Source: an archaeon
Lineage (GTDB): Archaea; Asgardarchaeota; Heimdallarchaeia; Heimdallarchaeales; Kariarchaeaceae
Reading direction: 5' to 3'
Assembly: GCA_024280435.1 (NCBI GenBank)
Contig: JAJRQD010000018.1
Coordinates: forward strand, 27,868-65,344
Length of the DNA stretch: 37,477 nucleotides
The notes under the pieces were generated by a model, which ran no database searches, was not told the DNA's origin, and saw only the letters and a list, made by a program, of their open reading frames with translations. The position numbers and the translations under genes are program-made. This document shows positions 34,795 to 37,477 of the stretch, in pieces. Numbering within the stretch: position 1 is the stretch's first letter; every line of letters starts with the position of its first letter.

Positions 34795-35008
34795 ATAAAT
34801 TGAATTGAATTTAGTATTAGGGTTTGTCGTGTGATGGACCCTACCCCCTCCCCCAATGATCGCAGTTGGGAACTATTACTTAAATTGTAATTGCGTTTGT
34901 ATCTGTGCAGTCATATCACAGTATCTTTAAGATGTTCCCATTTATATTTATTTTTTGAATTGCAATAGCTACTCAAGTTCTTATTTTATATTAAGCTAAA
35001 AATATAAT
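34795..35008. other. Intergenic region with C-rich tract and inverted repeat
   Basis: 214 bases without a gene. TAGGGT (34818-34823) and ACCCTA (34838-34843) form a 6-base inverted pair, and the right arm runs into a C-rich tract to about 34854, unusual in this AT-rich DNA. It may be a termination or regulatory structure for the regulator gene. TTTTATATT near 34983-34991, about 20 bases before the next ATG, is a candidate TATA element for the surface-protein gene. Confidence 0.4.
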
Positions 35009-37477
35009 ATGCAGTTAAGAAAACCTGTAAAGTATTTTGTAATTTTATTATTGATAGTATCAATTATTAGTCAAATTTATCTAATAAATGATTCTTTGCA
35101 ATCATCAGATGAAATAAACTCATCTGAAGATATTAATGAAAACTATGTTACTCCTGGACAAACAATTTATGATCCTAATGTTAGACCAGAAGATCTAAGA
35201 ACTCCATTTCCAATTCATGAAACTGAGGATACAAGAAGCAATAATATTGATTTTTTTAAGAATCAATTATCTTTGAATACTATTGATAATTACAAGGTTG
35301 CAGACAATTCAATTTACAGTAATTGGAAAACGGGGAAATCTGTTCATGTAGAAACTGAAATTCCCCGACAGTATCCTGATTATGATTCTATGTATGCGTA
35401 TGGTAAACATATAGATTTATCTTCTGCAGATATACCCAATGATTTCGGAAGTATTCAGTATGATAAAGAAGGGTATGACTATTATTTACAAGATTACGAT
35501 AATTTAGTAATAGGCGCAAAAGTAATAACAACAAGTGGTAATTATGCAGGTGATTTTTTTGGGTATTTAATTTTAGAAATACCCACTAATTCGCTTGGAG
35601 TGCTAACATATAATGTTTACACGTATGGAGAAACTGATTCAAATTCAAAAGAAACTTTAACAGATTCAGGAAATTATAATTATAGAGCAGAACATATTTT
35701 AAACGGGAAGATTAAATTGCAGTTAAGAGCCAGATATTCGGGGAATTGGGAAGGTAACCAAGAAAAATATTATGATTTGAAGATTTTTGATGGAGTTTCT
35801 AATTCATGGGATATAATAGATTCTAAATTGATTGACCCGTCTACATATTCAGGATTTGAAGAAGTTTGGATAGGATATGATAAATTATACATTACACCAA
35901 ATAAATTAGTAGGAGAATATCGTTCAGAATATCAATATTCTGATGATACAAGTATTATACATAGGGTTACATTACAGGGACTTGATGGTAATCGAATGAT
36001 AATCTATAAACCTACGATATGGGAATATGCAAGTATCACACCAGAACCTGCAGGAGTTACAGAAAGTTCAGGGAATATTATTTTAACAGGAATAGCAGAC
36101 GTAATATATCAAGTACTATTCTCACAAACAAACTATTATTTTATGGCTGCTGAAGATATCACTGATTTTGAAACATCATGTATGGACTTTGAATGCGGAA
36201 GTTATCGATTGGTTAATCGTGAAAATTCTGCGGGTAATAATGGGTTTGAAAGTTATCAAATAGTTTTAGATATTGTTTCACAAGGAAGTTATGCTTTAGA
36301 AGTTCAAGAAACAAATGGATGGGGACAAACATCATTTCCTGTTGATGATCTTGAACCAGGAGAATATTATTTTGCGTATGATGTTTATATTGCCGAAGGT
36401 GATGGATACTATACATGGAGAGGTTCTCCATCAAGATATTTATCTGATTTTGAATATAATAAATGGTACACATTTGTTGAATATATATCAATTAAAACTA
36501 CTATTAAATACACTACAATGCCAGAACCTACCTTTTTATCGTTAACTATTGATCCTTCTATTGCAACAACTATATATTTTGATAATTTTCATTTCTTTGT
36601 CGCTTCAGGCAACATCGTAACTAATTCTTATTCATCCTATGACATTTCTGCACAATACTTAGTTATTGATAATATAGAAAATCCAGCTTTGGCTGATAAA
36701 GAAGTACAGATGGCTCTTAGAGATAGAACAGCGGACACAGAAATAATTTCTAAATCAATAACAACTGATAGTAATGGAATTGCTTCATTTGTATACTCAG
36801 GTACATTGGAGCAGAAAGAATATGAAATTAGAACTAATATAACGTCTCAAACATATAATACAAGTAGTTATTTTACACCTTTACCGTCAGGTGATATGCC
36901 TTTCAGTTATGAGACTAAAGAAAATGGAGATCGAAATTATTGGGATTTTTCAGAAGGGTCATTTGATGGATGGGATGATTATGGATATGGTATGACTAGA
37001 TATGTGGAAAATGGTGTATTCTCTCTTGTTGTAACTGCTGGATACCCATACGCTACAATCAGAAATTATGATGATTATAACGGGTTGGATTTTGGTTCAT
37101 ATGACACAGTTGTTATAAGGGCGAGGGGGACTGTCACAAATGTGCTGAGGTTCAATACTCCTGCGGGTTATGTATATCCCGAAAGTGGAAACACATTTTT
37201 ATCAGAAACTGATTTTAATATATATTATTTTGATATCAGTTCGATTTCAGGTACAATTGCCTTATTAGTCACTACGAATACTGTTGATGGAACTTCACTT
37301 TCCGTTGGAGATTTTTTTGATGTTGATTATATCAGATTTATAAATACAACAACAACATCAGAGATTTATGAGACTGAAACAGATTTTATTCTCTCTAGTG
37401 TAAATGATACAAAATCATATTTTTACACTTTAGATTCATATTCTAGCTATACTAATGATCTTGAGTACATTCCAAAA
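35009..37477 (+). CDS. Large secreted or surface protein, 3' end beyond the window
   Basis: An ATG at 35009 opens 823 codons with no stop before the window ends. Residues about 5-24 (KPVKYFVILLLIVSIISQIY) form a signal peptide or membrane anchor, followed by a Ser/Asp/Glu-rich region. The rest is Tyr, Asn, Thr and Gly-rich and beta-rich, as in archaeal cell-surface proteins, with many Asn-X-Ser/Thr sites. Two segments look like beta-sandwich ligand-binding domains (around FESYQIVLDIVSQGSYALEV and around NYWDFSEGSFDGWDDYGYG). Between them is an Ig-like or invasin-like repeat (ADKEVQMALRDRT...ITTDSNGIASFVYSG). I do not recognise a specific family. Base composition and amino-acid use differ from the housekeeping genes. 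Adhesion or sugar binding is a guess. Confidence 0.8.
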   Translation, partial: MQLRKPVKYFVILLLIVSIISQIYLINDSLQSSDEINSSEDINENYVTPGQTIYDPNVRPEDLRTPFPIHETEDTRSNNIDFFKNQLSLNTIDNYKVADNSIYSNWKTGKSVHVETEIPRQYPDYDSMYAYGKHIDLSSADIPNDFGSIQYDKEGYDYYLQDYDNLVIGAKVITTSGNYAGDFFGYLILEIPTNSLGVLTYNVYTYGETDSNSKETLTDSGNYNYRAEHILNGKIKLQLRARYSGNWEGNQEKYYDLKIFDGVSNSWDIIDSKLIDPSTYSGFEEVWIGYDKLYITPNKLVGEYRSEYQYSDDTSIIHRVTLQGLDGNRMIIYKPTIWEYASITPEPAGVTESSGNIILTGIADVIYQVLFSQTNYYFMAAEDITDFETSCMDFECGSYRLVNRENSAGNNGFESYQIVLDIVSQGSYALEVQETNGWGQTSFPVDDLEPGEYYFAYDVYIAEGDGYYTWRGSPSRYLSDFEYNKWYTFVEYISIKTTIKYTTMPEPTFLSLTIDPSIATTIYFDNFHFFVASGNIVTNSYSSYDISAQYLVIDNIENPALADKEVQMALRDRTADTEIISKSITTDSNGIASFVYSGTLEQKEYEIRTNITSQTYNTSSYFTPLPSGDMPFSYETKENGDRNYWDFSEGSFDGWDDYGYGMTRYVENGVFSLVVTAGYPYATIRNYDDYNGLDFGSYDTVVIRARGTVTNVLRFNTPAGYVYPESGNTFLSETDFNIYYFDISSISGTIALLVTTNTVDGTSLSVGDFFDVDYIRFINTTTTSEIYETETDFILSSVNDTKSYFYTLDSYSSYTNDLEYIPK

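Noticed and set aside
34818-34870. G-quadruplex on the minus strand
   Set aside because: Only three adjacent G runs are visible; a fourth at suitable spacing is lacking.
31156-35008. Second copy of the tRNA 3' end as an att site
   Set aside because: I looked for a repeat of the T-arm and acceptor sequence downstream and found none inside the window.
36213-36545. Short frames on both strands near 36.2-36.5 kb
   Set aside because: They lie inside the long surface-protein frame and are shadows of it.
1-37477. CRISPR array or insertion sequence
   Set aside because: No regularly spaced repeats with spacers and no transposase-like product were seen.

Overview
The window is AT-rich archaeal chromosome, most likely from an Asgard archaeon. 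The Asgard call rests on two ESCRT-III genes (one of each eukaryote-like class) lying head to head with a Vps4 ATPase that has an N-terminal MIT domain. Archaeal EF-1A, uS7, L10e, Orc1/Cdc6, RFC small subunit and glycerol-1-phosphate dehydrogenase (G1PDH) fit the domain. The complex-I-like [NiFe] hydrogenase together with low GC points by inference to the Heimdallarchaeia side; the lineage is not proven here.

Layout. 1-5.3 kb: an unrecognised ORF, a RecJ-like DHH phosphoesterase and a 1029-residue membrane-anchored HerA/VirB4-like ATPase. 5.4-13.9 kb, minus strand: one tightly packed operon (ATGA and TAATG junctions) for a membrane-bound group-4 [NiFe] hydrogenase built like complex I, in transcription order A, B, C, D, H, I, J, small membrane subunit, K, L, N, ending with a hydrogenase maturation protease. 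The D subunit keeps all four Ni-Fe cysteines, so this is a hydrogenase and not a quinone-reducing Nuo. 14.4-19.2 kb: maturation genes hypD and hypC (minus), hypF and hypE (plus). 19.2-21.8 kb: the ESCRT-III pair and vps4. 21.9-23.8 kb: an EF-2 paralogue lacking the diphthamide loop. 23.8-26.6 kb: candidate replication-origin DNA, orc1/cdc6, a small winged-helix gene with an ATT start, and RFC small subunit. 26.7-28.4 kb: FKBP isomerase and G1PDH. 28.7-31.3 kb: EF-1A, uS7, L10e and an intron-containing tRNA(CAU) that starts on the base after the L10e stop codon.

From 31.3 kb the character changes. Downstream of the tRNA sits a three-gene cassette: a 690-residue multi-HTH coiled-coil protein, a RadA/RecA-like paralogue and an RHH-HTH regulator. 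A large surface protein follows and runs off the window end. The 690-codon gene carries nine copies of TGGGACA/TGTCCCA and seven GCAACTT/AAGTTGC loci. Both motifs occur in several reading frames and both orientations, so they look like selection on DNA (or RNA) and not on protein. With the recombinase paralogue and the tRNA boundary, this is the best candidate for an undescribed system here.

Three conserved genes are interrupted: nuoL by an in-frame TAA, the EF-2 paralogue by an in-frame TAA, and G1PDH by a -1 shift at a run of seven A. TAA is also the ordinary stop of many neighbours, so general recoding is unlikely. Sequencing error, real decay or local recoding cannot be separated from this sequence alone.
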